In this document: positions 22,463 to 53,900 of the stretch, in pieces
How the letters are laid out: every line of letters begins with the position of its first letter
How positions within the stretch are numbered: the stretch's first letter is position 1
Source: Podarcis raffonei
Taxonomy: Eukaryota > Chordata > Lepidosauria > Squamata > Lacertidae
Reading direction: 5' to 3'
Assembly (NCBI RefSeq): GCF_027172205.1
Contig: NC_070614.1
Span: forward strand, 36,214,001-36,278,000
Length of the DNA: 64,000 nucleotides
Program-made: the position numbers and the translations under genes
The notes under the pieces: model-generated
Told to the model about the DNA's origin: nothing
What the model saw: the letters and a program-made list of their open reading frames with translations, nothing else
Database searches by the model: none

Positions 22463-22823
22463 GGGACACGGGTGGCGCTGTGGGTTAAACCACAGAGCCT
22501 AGGACTTGCCGATCAGAAGGTCGGTGGTTTGAATCCCCGCGACAGGGTGCGCTCCCGTTGCTCAGTCCCTGCTCCTGCCAACCTAGCAGTTTGAAAGCAC
22601 GTCAAAGTGCAAGTAGATAAATAGGTACTGCTCCAGCGGGAAGGTAAACGGCGTGTCCGTGCGCTCCTCTGGTTCGCCAGAAGTGGCTTAGTCATGCTGG
22701 CCACATGACCTGGAAGCTGTACGCTGGCTCCCTCGGCCAATAAAGCAAGATGAGCGCCGCAACCCCAGAGTCGGTCACGACTGGACCTAATGATCAGGGG
22801 TCCTTTTACCCTTTACCTTTACC
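22463..22823 (+). repeat. tRNA-derived SINE, full length
   Basis: Starts GGGACACGGGTGGCGC and ends TTTACCTTTACC just past the transporter stop codon, so it probably lies in the 3' UTR region on the opposite strand. Flanks CATTGTGCCT / CAGTGTGCCT form an imperfect target duplication. Confidence 0.85.
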
Positions 22824-22861
22824 AGTGTGCCTGAAGGAAGACTATCCTGAGCTGTGTGGGC

Positions 22862-41877
<19,016 letters not shown>

Positions 41878-42821
41878 CTCAAGAGGAGAGGGGGGAGAGG
41901 GGGGAAAACAAAAAGTTAATTTGGATGGAAACAAAACTCTGTTTTTCCACCTCAGAACAGAGAGGGGCTGGGGCACAGGCCACTCTGGAGGGCACCCCCT
42001 TTGACCCAGACGACAACAACAATAACAACGAAAATTAATAGATGAACCAGGTAGATTAATCAATTAGCAAGACTTTTAATTTACTAAATATGTGCCCCTG
42101 TTTAATCAGGCAGCATTTTTTATTTATTTTAAAAATGCATTATTTTTTAACATGATTACTTAACAATAACAGCAGGCCTCTTCCTTTTTCTCACAGGTAG
42201 GAGCGAAAGCCTCTACAACAGAAGAGCATACATAGAGATGGTTCCATATTCCCATCCTACTGAAAGCAGGCCCATTGAAGTCAATGGGACTACTCTAAGT
42301 ATGTTGGGAATCTAGATCTGACCCATTATCTGAAAACAAAGTATTTTTTTTGCTTCAGAAGTATTCCCCCCCCCATATACAAATGCATGTGAATTTAATT
42401 GACTGGCTAACGGATTAATCTAATTAAATATAAGATTAACTGAGATTTATTTAATCAGGTGAGAGAGAAATGACAACAACAACAACAATAATGGAGTTTC
42501 TCCTATGTGGTGCATTTCAAGATTTCAAAACACTTCACAAACATTGGCTCAGGCAATGAATTGGGTTTGCTGCTGGCAGCCCTGGAGCCAAATATGGCCT
42601 CTTGAGAGTGCCAGCTACTCCATCAGTTGCCAACTTGACTTCTTTTCTTTGCCCATTGTCAGAAATAGACTTCTAAGGAATGAGAATGAGGTAGGTGCTC
42701 AGGGTAAGTTCTGGTATCTCTTATCCTAGAAAAATAGCACTGGCTGTCCCCTTAAGGGCAACATGACCTCCTGATTCCCCTCTCTCTTCCTGGGTGACTA
42801 GGGGAAACCCAGCCGGAGGCC

Positions 42822-43210
42822 TGTGTTAAGAACCCTGCTTGTGAGCTGTGTGGAACGACACAACCAACACCTTTGAGGAGCCTGACTCAATAGAAAGCTC
42901 AGCAGGCAGCCTACTTGGCAGGAGTACTTCCTCAATACACCCTCCCTTAAAGGAACCCTCTTTTCGTTCTCTGTCCAAATGGAATAAATGCTGAGATACT
43001 ACTGGGTGGTGGTGGGTTGGCTAGAAAGGTCTTCCTTGAGACTGCCCTGGCTTTGATTGTGGCACAATCCTTCTGCTCGAGTGAGGGGTCAAGAAGAATA
43101 TTTGGCACCGTCTAGCTGGGAAGCGAAGAACTAGCCAGGAATGGGACAGACAATCTGGGCCCCGACTGATGAGCCTTCCTGCCGTTAATCAGCTAGGGGA
43201 TAATCAAATG
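42822..43210 (+). mobile_element. Endogenous gammaretrovirus-like fragment (fossil)
   Basis: LTR-like sequence beginning TGTGTTAAGAACC with an AATAAA signal, followed by a leader and an ATG (43141) opening MGQT, the usual gammaretroviral Gag start. Only this 5' end is recognisable; the element is broken and looks old. Boundaries are approximate and the family call rests on the LTR layout and the MGQT start. Confidence 0.5.
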
Positions 43211-43961
43211 GATGTATTGGATTTTGGTCACGGCATCCGACCAGATCACGAAACTCCGTCCCCGTTAAGCGAGTGGGCGTGATCCGCTCTGCAGATTTAA
43301 ACTGGCTTAACGGTTTTATTGGTTCCTGTGTGAGTCACTGATACAGGCACCATAGGACCAGGCCATTCCTTCTTCTCAAGTAGTTCTCTCGGCTGCCCCC
43401 CCCCCATCACATTTCCTGTTATAGTCACAATAATTTCTGGAACACAATCTCAGGCGCAACAAGTAAGGTGAAGGTGTTGGAACAGGTTTGGTGTGCCGGC
43501 CATGGAAAATCGGGCACGAAACAGCACAGGTCAGCAACTAAGCACAGATGCAATGCCAGCTGATCCAAGCCTAGAAGGGTTAGGAACAGTATAAGCAGTG
43601 GCGGAGGAAGTCTCTCGGGTACCTGGGGTTATGTGCCCAGGGGTGGGGTGAACTGCCCATAGGGGCTAGGGACAGGGCATGCCACATGACACCCATAGTG
43701 GGTAGGGATGGGGCGGAGCTAGCACCCCACTTGCTCCGCCTCTGAGTATAAGATGTCTTATACTGAGTCAGACCATTGGTCCATCAAGTTTAGTACGGCC
43801 TACACTGACTGGCAGAGGCTCTCCAGGATTCGGGGCACGGTTCTCTCTCAGCCCTACCTGGAAATGCCAGGGATGCTACTTGGGACCTTTAGCTGGTGCT
43901 GTAAAACTGAGCTACGGTCCCCGTGGTCCAGGAAAATTAGAGTTGGTCTAATCCAATGCAG

Positions 43962-44292
43962 TCCCATGGACTGCAAGAAGATCAAACGTATCCATTCTTA
44001 AGGAAATCAGCCCTGAGTGCTCACTGGAAGGACAGATCCTGAAGCTGGGGCTCCAATACTCTGGCCACCTCATGAGAAGAGAAGACTCCCTGGAAAAGAC
44101 CCTTATGTTGGGAAAGATGGAGGGCACAAGGAGAAGGGGACGACAGAGGATGAGATGGCTGGATAGTGTTCTCGAAGCTACCAGCATGAGTCTGACCAAA
44201 CTGCGGGAGGCAGTGGAAGACAGGAGTGCCTGGCGTGCTCTGGTCCATGGGGTCACGAAGAGTTGGACACGACTAAGCGACTAAACAACAAC
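43962..44292 (+). mobile_element. RTE-BovB LINE, short 3' end
   Basis: Same coding end as 27675-28143 (MRWLDSVLEATSMSLTKLRE, WRALVHGVTKSWTRL), tail ACTAAACAACAACA. Exact 12-base target duplication AATCCAATGCAG at 43950-43961 and 44293-44304. Confidence 0.88.
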
Positions 44293-45289
44293 AATCCAAT
44301 GCAGCACTGCTTATGATTTTATGTGTCCCATGAATGAATCCCCATGTCAATCATTAAGGCATATTTGGGGGTTCAGAAACATACAGGTTTCTTCCATGAC
44401 AGCCGCCAGTTCTGTGCAAACGGACCTACAGGACTGTCAGAAGGTCAGAGTGTGGCTCCAAATGAAAAGCACTTTATACCAGGGGACTGGTTCCCTGCAG
44501 TGAGATGGCACCAAGGAGTCCTCTTAACCTGGACTTGGCAGGACACTCAAGCGGAAGCACCTGCTGTCAGCTGCCTCCCTGGCCATGTTGCATGCTCTAG
44601 GCAAAGTCAGAACACTTCTGCTTTTGGGAAGAAGGGAAACTTCTAGAGACCCGGAAGGCGGGGCGGAAATGACAGTGCTAGCAATTCACATCAACAGGAG
44701 TTTAACAAGGCATCCTACAAAGGCAAAACAACAGGAAATAGGGCAGCGGTCAGGGACAGGTATCAAAAATAGGGGCCTCCTTCCTTCTGGAGGTTGCCTG
44801 GACACCTTTCCAGTGAGGTTTGTCAGACCAGGTGAGAGGGAGCTGTGTCTCGAAGCACATTTTGGACATACAGGAAGCGTCAAAACGAACAAAATCAAGC
44901 GCTAGTTTTCTTTTCTCCTGCGAGTTTTCTCTGTTTGCTAAAGACAATTCCCTCTTCCCTTCATTCAATAAAAATGACACTATGCAGAGGGAGATTCCTT
45001 TCGTTGACTCATGCGTTTCCCAGGAAGCTGTGGTTTTCTGTCTCTCCTACAACTCCCAGGATTCTTTGGGGGATGCTGTGACCGTTCACATAGCATGAAA
45101 CCAGATATGAATTTGTAATGGTGAGCAGATCAATAAACCCAGTAGTGTAAAGGTCATTTGCAGAGGAAAAACAGATCCCTGCCCCGCATGACAAGCAATG
45201 CCATCTGTGCAAAGATATAGAAATAGGCCCCAATCTAGCGCCAGCTGTACACGAGTTACTCTAAGTTGCGGGTGTATATCTGTGTTAAG

Positions 45290-45643
45290 GGACGCGGGTG
45301 GTGCTGTGGGTTAAACCACAGAACCTAGGACTTGCCGATCAGAAGGTCGGCGGTTCGTATCCCCGTGACGAGGTGAGCTGCCGTTGCTCGGTCCCTGCTC
45401 CTGCCAACCTAGCAGTTCAAAAACACGTCAAAAGTTCAAGTAGATAAATAGGTACCACTCTGGCGGGAAGGTAAACGGCGTTTCCGTGCGCTGCTCTGGT
45501 TCGCCAGAAGTGGCTTAGTCATGCTGGCCACATGACCTGGAAGCTGTACGCTGTCTCCCTCAGCCAATAAAGCGAGATGAGCGCTGCAACCCCAGAGTCA
45601 GCCACGACTGGACCTAATGGTCAGGGGTCCCTTTACCTTTACT
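45290..45643 (+). repeat. tRNA-derived SINE, full length
   Basis: Starts GGGACGCGGGTGGTGCTG and ends TTTACCTTTAC. Flanks TATCTGTGTTAA / TATCAGTGTTAA form an imperfect target duplication. Confidence 0.88.
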
Positions 45644-45817
45644 ATCAGTGTTAAAGATGAATCTGGCCAGTTCGGTGGAGATAGAATGAGCACTGGGACA
45701 TGGATGCAAATTATTAAAGGAAGGATTGGCATATCACACAATGCAAGGAGATGGTGCAGACAGAGAATTATGGGTCCAAACTCTAGGGATGAATCTGTCA
45801 ATTAAGGTTTCTCTCTA

Positions 45818-46072
45818 CAGCCATACCTCAGGTTACGAACGTTGTGGGTTGCGCGTTTTCGGATTGCGGACCACGCCAAACCCGGAAGTACCATAATGGG
45901 TTACTTCCGGGTTTTGGCGCTCGCGCAGAACCACAAAATGACATCACGCACATGCGCAGAAGCGCTGAATTGCGTCACGTGCGTGCGCAGATGCGGCGCT
46001 TCAGGCTGCAAACGCTGCAGGTTGCGAACATGCCTCCCGCACGGATCACGTTCGCAATCCAAGGTATGACTG
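45818..46072. mobile_element. TA-flanked mariner-like MITE, CpG-rich centre
   Basis: CAGCCATACCTCAGGTTACG and CGCAATCCAAGGTATGACTG are inverted, with TA on both sides (45816-45817, 46073-46074). The centre holds ACCCGGAAGTA and its inverse plus many CpGs. Confidence 0.7.
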
Positions 46073-46074
46073 TA

Positions 46075-46450
46075 TTTCTAATGTTTTCCAATCTGAAGTT
46101 CAGTTCTCCACATTTCAGTCTGACTTTTTAAAAAACCCCAACAACTCTTCATGAACACCCACCAGCATTTTAGTGCGAATTGCTCCTAATATATGCATTT
46201 TTAATGCAATTTGACTAATATACAAACAAGTTGGCCTCACATCATGCATGTTTATGTGTTAATTTCACAAGTATATGTATCTATATGCATCCTACAATAT
46301 ACTTGGCTGGAGAACTGCATTGCAAAATTCAGAGAAGTGCAAATTTCAAAGGCTGGCTAAGTTTAGGTTTGCACACTGTTTCAGAAAGTGTGAATGAGGT
46401 TTGCTTAAATAAATGTGAAGTGAATCAAATTTATCCCCTATCACTGGTCC
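46075..46450. repeat. hAT family copy without the exon insert
   Basis: Reads CAGCATTTTAGTGCGAATTG then CTCCTAATATATGC, the ordinary sequence at the place where the copy at 512-1209 carries uroplakin exon sequence. The end with CCCTATCACTGG is decayed. Confidence 0.6.
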
Positions 46451-46852
46451 ACACATACATTTCCCCCTTTTGCATTTTGTTCGAAATTCTCCTCTCCCCT
46501 TCTTCTATTGACCAGCAGCTGGCTCCCATACGTCGAATCTCCTAATCCATATTAACTTGCAGGATTTGGAACCTCTGGGTGGTTCAATGATTTCAGTCAT
46601 GAGAATAAATATAGAAAAGGGACACATGCAAAAATTCATCCTTCTCCTCTTAATTAAGTCACAGATTCCTTTCCAACGAGGGGGAAGTGGAACCATTTTA
46701 AAAGTTTTTTTGGGGTTTTTTAAGGATGCAATTGGGTTTAGATTAAACCAAGAAAAGACAAGGACTCTACATTTCTACTGAGCAAGCCAATGTAGTATCA
46801 GAGGCAAAATCTCATAGAGGTGAACCACCCCCCCCGCCCCCGGCCATTTCCC

Positions 46853-46853
<1 letters not shown>

Positions 46854-46894
<41 letters not shown>
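46854..46894. repeat. (AC)n microsatellite
   Basis: About 20 AC units. Confidence 0.9.
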
Positions 46895-46897
<3 letters not shown>

Positions 46898-46974
46898 ACA
46901 ACTTTTCTGGCAAAACTTGGCAAATTTTGCGTTGAAAGGAGAAAGCAGATGCAACAATATTTTGCTTTTGAAAT

Positions 46975-47033
46975 ATTTTGTTGGAAGCTGCCCAGAGTGG
47001 CTGGGGAAACCTAGCCAGATGGGCATGGTATTG

Positions 47034-47075
<42 letters not shown>
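46975..47075 (+). repeat. L2 3' terminus with (ATT)n tail
   Basis: GGAAGCTGCCCAGAGTGGCT and GGGGAAACCTAGCCAGATGG followed at once by (ATT)n at 47033-47075, the same junction as the minus-strand copies at 4606 and 25530. Confidence 0.75.
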
Positions 47076-47078
<3 letters not shown>

Positions 47079-47861
47079 CACCATCATCATCTTTGATTGA
47101 TGCAAGTGTATGCAAAAGTTTGTGTCTCACAGGATTCTTCTTCAGGCAGTCCTGATGAAGACAAAGTGTCCCGTGGAACTCAAAAGCTTGCACCATCCTG
47201 CAGCACTATACAATAAAAAGATACAATTTCATCTGCTTTCTAGCTCCTATATTTTGGGATCACCATACTACCAAAGACACTTACAGAAGCATTAATTCCT
47301 TAAATGGAAAAAAACAACTCTATGTCTTCGCATGTTCATACAGAGTACATACAGAAATGACCCCATATTCAACTCATCTTTTAGTAGCCAGTATTCGATT
47401 AGACTCAGGATTCCCCAGAGAGAAAGAAAAGGCCAACATTTTTTTTTGCCCCTACCCCGTCATTTCTCAGAGAACCTTCTATTTCTAAGTTGTACACGGG
47501 TTGCCAAATTCTTTTAGCTGCCCCTGCTCCTGTGCCTTTAACATCCAGAAAGTGAGTGAAGCTTTCTCTTTATGCCTGTGTTCAACACAGCAGCAGGACC
47601 TGCTTAGGAAAGCAGCAAATCTACATTGGAAGCATTGCTATTTAGAATTTAACACACATAAATTCTCCACTGCCACCTCAGAGATGCTGGCTTATACCCC
47701 CCCAAGACTACCCATTTTCCAACTCTCTTCTGGGATGAGTTTATCACAGAAGAGAGGGCAGCTCCCTCTAGAGGGGAAATCTCCCCATGACCTTTTGTTC
47801 AATCTTCTCCCCCCCCCCTTGTCCAAAAGAGCCCTTGAAGAGGCTGGGCAACATTTGCCCC

Positions 47862-47983
47862 CTAATCTCTGCCTCCCTGCACCCCTTCTTGTCCCCTGCC
47901 CCCCCATTTCCCCTGGCTGCCTTGCTCCTTACCCCACGTAGGGAGGGGGGGACGGTGCGTCTCGGCGGGAGGCGAAGGGGGAT
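47862..47983 (-). CDS. FLT3LG: Possible FLT3LG last coding exon 8
   Basis: Acceptor CCGCCCGCCGTCTTCAG, phase 1 as needed. It reads DPPSPPAETHRPPLPTWGKE and on to a stop at 47864-47862. The proline-rich, hydrophilic tail is comparable in kind to the human PPVPSPQ end. The GC-rich sequence could instead be an unrelated 5' exon of the neighbouring transporter. Confidence 0.38.
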
Positions 47984-50900
47984 CTGAAGACGGCGGGCGG
48001 CAAAGGGGGAGACTCTGGTGGCTTAGTGCCCCCGTCACTCGACGACGTCAAAGAACAAGTGTGGTCAGGCAAGGGGGGGAGTAAAGAAAGATTACGAACA
48101 GAAAAAGGAGCAGAGCTATGTAAAGGACAGGAAAAATGGACATGAGGATTATACCCCTAACTGGGGGCTGAGCAGACAGCGCTGTTTAATCAGCGGCCTT
48201 TTTAAAAAGGGGGGGGGCAGGGAGAGTCATCAGAGGTGGCAGGTTGGGGTAGGCACCCACAGTGAAGAATTTATTTTATGAAATACAGACTTGGTCCTAC
48301 TGCAGTTTCTCAGGCAATGTGGGGGTTTTTTTTTGAGGGGGGGGATCTGTTAGCAAATGCCATCTGTCCCACAGAGAGAGATTTAGTGTCATTCAAACCA
48401 CTGACGTTTTGCTGTCTTAACTCACCTCGAACTGCTTGCCGCATCAGTAACTTGATTTCATTTTTAAAACATAGGTATTGTTACCTCCTTGAAGACAGAT
48501 CATTGCTTGTAATAGGACAGAGAATCTTGGGCCGGCCCCACATGTTAATAGAAGTTAAACTGATGATCAGAGTAAAAAAAAAAAAAAAAGGGGGGGGGGA
48601 GCTTTAGAGTTACACAGTACCCCAGGCAGAATGGAAAAGTCACTGGTGTTCAGAGAGAATATGGCGGAACTGTTTTACTAACAGTACTACACTGGTAAAC
48701 GCAGAACGTATTTTTAATGCTTATGAAGGCTCTGAAAAGTGACTTTCTCAAAGGAATACAGGAAAGTTGTAAACCATTCTAGAAGTATGGGCATCCATAA
48801 CCCCATATTTCCAGCTTCCTTTCTTTTTCTTCTTTTCAAAGGGGATAGTTTAGAGCATTTATAAAACCTGAGATATAAGGCAAAATGTGCAGGCACTGTT
48901 CCTTCTTTCTCATTTGTGTGTGCGTTTCCCCCTTTCAGCATTTGCATTTAAATAAAGATATGCCACCCTCAGCCCACAGCTCTGTGAGGCAGGCAGGCAG
49001 CTAGGCAAGTAGGTAGGCTAGACTGAGACAGCGACAGAGAGAGTGACTGGCCCAGGGCCTCTCAGTGAGCTTCATGGCCAAGTGGGCTTTGAACCCTAGC
49101 CCTACATCTGACCCTCTGGGCCTGATCAATACAGTGGTACCTCGGGTTATAGACGCTTCAGGTTACAGACTCCGCTAACCCAGAAATATTACCTCGGGTT
49201 AAGGACTTTGCTTCAGGATGAGAACAGGAAATCTGCGGCAGCGGCGCAGCAGCAGCGGGAGGCCCCATTAGCTAAAGTGGTGCTTCAGGTTAAGAACAGT
49301 TTCAGGTTAAGAACGGACCTCCAGAACAAATTAAGTTCTTAACCCGAGGTACCACTGTATGGGCGCTTGCCCCACAGGAAGCTGCAGTCTGGGCACGGGG
49401 AATTTGTGGGCCCCAGATGTTGTCCCAGCTCCCATCAGTCCCTCCCTGGTAACATGGCAAAAGGTCGTGGATGATGGAAGCGACTTCTGGAGGGCCACAG
49501 GCTCATGTAGAGCTCTTTTTTCTGCAGCTCCATCTGGTGCCCCCTCCCCGAGTGCCCAATTCAGGTTTTCCCCTCTTCCCTCCCCATCCTTTTTACCTTG
49601 CGCGTCATGGGGCAGGGACTCCACTCTGGGAGCCTTCTTTTGGCTGAAGAGCTGGGTACAAAAGCTCAGAATAAATAAATAATACCAGTATGGCACAATT
49701 CAGGCCTACTCACACGCAATAGCTGCCAGTGGCCTTTAACTAGGGAACCCTCTCACCTTTGGGGCGGTTTGGGCATCTACGTCACAACAAAAGAGAAAAA
49801 AGTTACTGCTCTCTGGCAGAGACGACATGGCTGAGGTGATTGCTGCTCGTAGCGGGAGCAAGCAGTTTTTCTTCTTTAGAGAGAACTCTTCCTTCACTCA
49901 CACAGATTCCAGAGGTCAAATCTCCAACAGCAAAAATAAATATAGATATAAAATATAAATATATAGCTTTGGTGGCCCTCCACAAAGTCTCAAAGATTTA
50001 TCGTGGTGCCAGGTTTAAATGGGGGCAAGAGCTCACTTCATCAGGGGATGATATACTCCATGCATTTCCTGAAGCTGGTCCACAAAAGCTTATGCTAAAA
50101 TAAACCTTTGAAGGGCAAGAAGACTTTATTGTTCATGTGAGGCCATGTAAGCCTAGAGGTTCCTGCTCCAGGTTTGAGGGGCCCCACCTATATCAGTGAC
50201 CCTCTAGCCACCATTTTAAATTTCCCCCATGAGCCTGAGTGACACTACGTTAAGAACTCTGTGGTACTTTGTGAGGAATTCAAAAAGGCAGGTGGCTGTC
50301 AGGTCCAGCTGCCCTTCCCTGAGAAGGCTAGGTACCGAAGCCAGAATTCCTTTTGGTTCATGCTACTTAAATGATACGTTCACATGGCTACTAAACATTT
50401 TTGTTTATTTGTATTTTATTTTTATTTATACAAAATAATATATGTACATATATATATTAAAAAACAACAACTGTCCATGTTTTTCTCCTCTCACGCTTCT
50501 CAATATAAAAATGGTGGTGCAGCAACACCCAGTGGCAGAATCCGGAACTGATGCCCACACAGCTCCTCCTCAGAGGGATGCTGCAGATGAGTCTCTCTCC
50601 CCACTGCCTGTCTCCCCCCAATAGCTATGGGAGTCCAGTCCTCCAGGGAGAAAACAGTGGGAGCGTGGCATGTGCTGCTGTTGATGGTGTGTGAGCAAAA
50701 GAACGCCGTCCCATTCACTGTGGAGGGGGCCATTCATGCCTGAAGATGCTGCGGGAGGAAGATAAGATGACAATAAAAAAACATTGGTTGGGGCCTGGGC
50801 AGAAGAGAAGCCAGGAGTGAGGAGGTTGCAAAAACACACACAAATCATTTGGTCATTTTGCAATATTCCCCACTAGGTAAGACCCTGAAGCTTGCCCGGA

Positions 50901-53900
50901 GTCTAATTCTCACTCAGGTGGCTGTAAACGTGTGCCAGGCAAGTAACGTTTCAGAGTTCAAGCGTGGAGCTTATGTAATTGGTTGTTCCTCCGCAGGAAT
51001 GGATGAAATCTGTCCATTTGGGGGCTTTTTCTCAGTTTCTCATTTTCCTAAACTTACGTTCAGCACATATCCTCATCGGTTTACAGTTTCATTAAAAAAA
51101 AACAAATTCAAAAGTCCTTGTGAAAACTCACCGGCATTTTAGTGCAAATTTAATCTTTGTACGCGATTTTATCGAATGCACGTTTTTGCAAAGCAATTTC
51201 CCCCAACAGAAATTATTTTCCAAGAGATTTATTTCTATGCGCCTTTTGCCACAGAAATACAGGAAAGTCTTACCCTTACCTTTATTCCCCAAAGGTGCTC
51301 TGAAGGCTCAAACGGGCGTTTCCTGAAACCTTGGGAGCCTCTGGGGGATGAAATATGGAGCTATGATTACATCTCAAATTGATTGGTGTGGGTGGAGGAG
51401 ATAATAGTACTACTGGTGATGGTGGAGCCAATGTCACACATAGTGCTGAAAGGTGAGGGTTGGGCCCATGTGAGAGTGACAGGATTCTGTGGTTACCTAT
51501 CCTGGGATGATTGATCAAAGGCAGGGATGCTGTGTGGGTCGTCCCCCCATGTATACTGCAAGCACAAACATGCGACTCTAGCCTAGGTAAAATTGCATTA
51601 TTAAAACTACCCCCAAATTATCTTTGTCTGAGAAGAGGTAAACTCTCAAAAGGGGCATGTGATTATTGTTAAGTCTGGGAAACACTGCATTTTCGTATGT
51701 TATTTTCACCAATATATGCATTTTTAGGGATGGTTTACCCCAGTGTATGGATTTTTGTACACATTTGCTGGGCTGGAGAATTGCAAAATTTGGGGAAGCG
51801 CAAATGTCAAAGGAAGGCCATGTTTGGGTTCTCAGATTGCTTCAGAAACAACGAATCAAATAGGTTTGCCTTTAAAGACAAACTGAATCGGAACACGCCC
51901 CCCCCCAATCCTTACCTAGGACAGTATTTCTCAACCCCATGCCCTTTAGAAACTTGGGACTGCAATTCCCACCAGATCCTTGTCGGCCATGGCTCAGTGA
52001 GTGCCCAGAACATAATATCCCAGAGCTTTTTGAAAATGCTTCTTGCTTACCTGAAATAGGTTCCTTAATGGACGTGTCATGATGAGTAGAAAGCAGGAAA
52101 TGGGAATGAGAAGCAGAAGTAGAAATGGTCCCCAGTGAGATCTCTGAAGTGGGGTTTGCTGAGACGACTGGACTCCACCATGGCTCTGTGTAACGTTTTC
52201 GGTGCCTGGAGTAGTAAAAGAGTCTGCATTACAGAGAGAGACTGACCTATAGGGGCAGATTGAATGCCTTCCGGTAACAAGCGAGGGGCAGAGAGCAGAT
52301 AATATTGAGAGGATACCCACAGAGTGTTGCTGAACCATGTGTTGCTTTTTTATGACAACAGATGCAGAGTATTGCATTGGTTTCACAAGAAGTGGATGGT
52401 GGCCTGATATCAAGTGATTGGCACCATAATATTTTGTTTTGTTTTTTAAGGGGAGAGGGAGAAAAACAGGGAGAAAGTCAATGGGGAGAAGAAGGAGAAG
52501 GAGTGAGAGCATCTCTACACCACAATGGTCCACTGGTTTAATTGTCATGGACTCCCCCACCCGAAGCAATCATGGAAATTGTAGTTTATTGCAGGTGCTG
52601 AGAACGCTGTTCAGGGCCTCTAAATTCTTCCTCTGCCGAACTAAAACTCCCATGATTTCCTGGGGGAGAGATAAAGAAGTATGGGTCCTCAAGTGCAGAT
52701 ATGCCTTGGGAAAGACAGAAAAGAAAGGGTGGGGGGAAGAGACAGGAGAAAGAGAGATCAAATTGTAAACCACTTAAGAGGTTTTGATACAAACCAGAGG
52801 TATATAAAGTTTGTTCAATAAATAAAGTGGGCCCTGTGGTAGAAACCAGGGTTTCATGCAGTCCTGGGGCTGCAAAAGTTGGTGACACTGACAGCTGGGT
52901 GTGAGCTGTAAGTTGGGAAGTCCTGAGTTCAAATCAGACCACAGCCAAATACTCACTCAGTGGGATTAGGCAACTGACTTTTCTCTCTGCCTCAGTTCCC
53001 CCTTACTGCAAGCTGGGCATGACAATACCAATGTTGTAAACAGGGGCAGCTTCAGGTCTGAGGGGCTCCCTGGCAAAATGCCCTCTGCTAGGCCTCCGCC
53101 CTTGAGCTTGCTTGCCAACAGCTGCGAGTTGCCATTTTTAAACTTCCCACAATGCCCCTGAAGTCATGTTGGTCTGGGGAATTCTGGGAAATTACAATGG
53201 CAGCCGCAGTGAGGCCACCAAGGGCAGCTATTTAAATTTACCCAGAGTGGCGCAGTATGTCAAGGACCTATTGCGACCAGGTGGGGCTAGAAGTTGGGGG
53301 ACAGGCAGAAGTGTTGATGTTGGGCCTGGTTGTCATGGCAACTGTGATAATGTTTGTGAAGCATTCTGAAATCTCCAAAGCACTATATGGATGCTAAGTA
53401 TTATTTCTGGCGGAAACGAACCTTCAGAGCATAAATGCAACCACTCAGTAGGCAAAGCATTTGTATTCTGCCAAGATAGCGAGGCGACTTTTGCTCATTT
53501 TCTCTGCCTCCCCATATTGTCGACACTGGGGTGAAACCATCCTCTTTGATCAGCTCACCACATACCGTTTCATACACACCATAGCAAGTTGTTCACCCAG
53601 TGGAAAACAGGAGTGGCTGGGGCAGTGGGGCAGGGTTGCAAAGTCACCTTCCTAACACTGTCATCACTGCCACTGACCGGGTTGGGGTGCAGGGAGGTGG
53701 TGGGGAGCTCAGGGCTGTTTGGGCACAGATTGGCTCTACTCCAAGTTTGCCACCCCCCTGCCATGCCAGTGAACCACCTTGATAAGCAGCAGCGACGCCA
53801 GTTTTATGAGGGCAGCTCCATGGCATTGTCCCACTGTGTCAGGCCCCCGTGGCAGAAATGTCTCCCCTCTGTATCCCCACAGCCTTGCTCCCCCACACCC

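Noticed and set aside
22463-22535. tRNA genes at the heads of the SINEs
   Set aside because: A and B boxes are present but the cloverleaf is altered and each is joined to a SINE body and tail.
48035-48060. CRE-like TGACGTCG as the transporter promoter
   Set aside because: A single motif in GC-rich sequence, with no tied start exon and overlap with a possible FLT3LG exon region; not enough to call.
51994-52569. 191-codon ORF as a single-exon protein
   Set aside because: Only 52051-52223 is exon, shown by phase and by the FLT3LG stalk and helix; the rest is intron.
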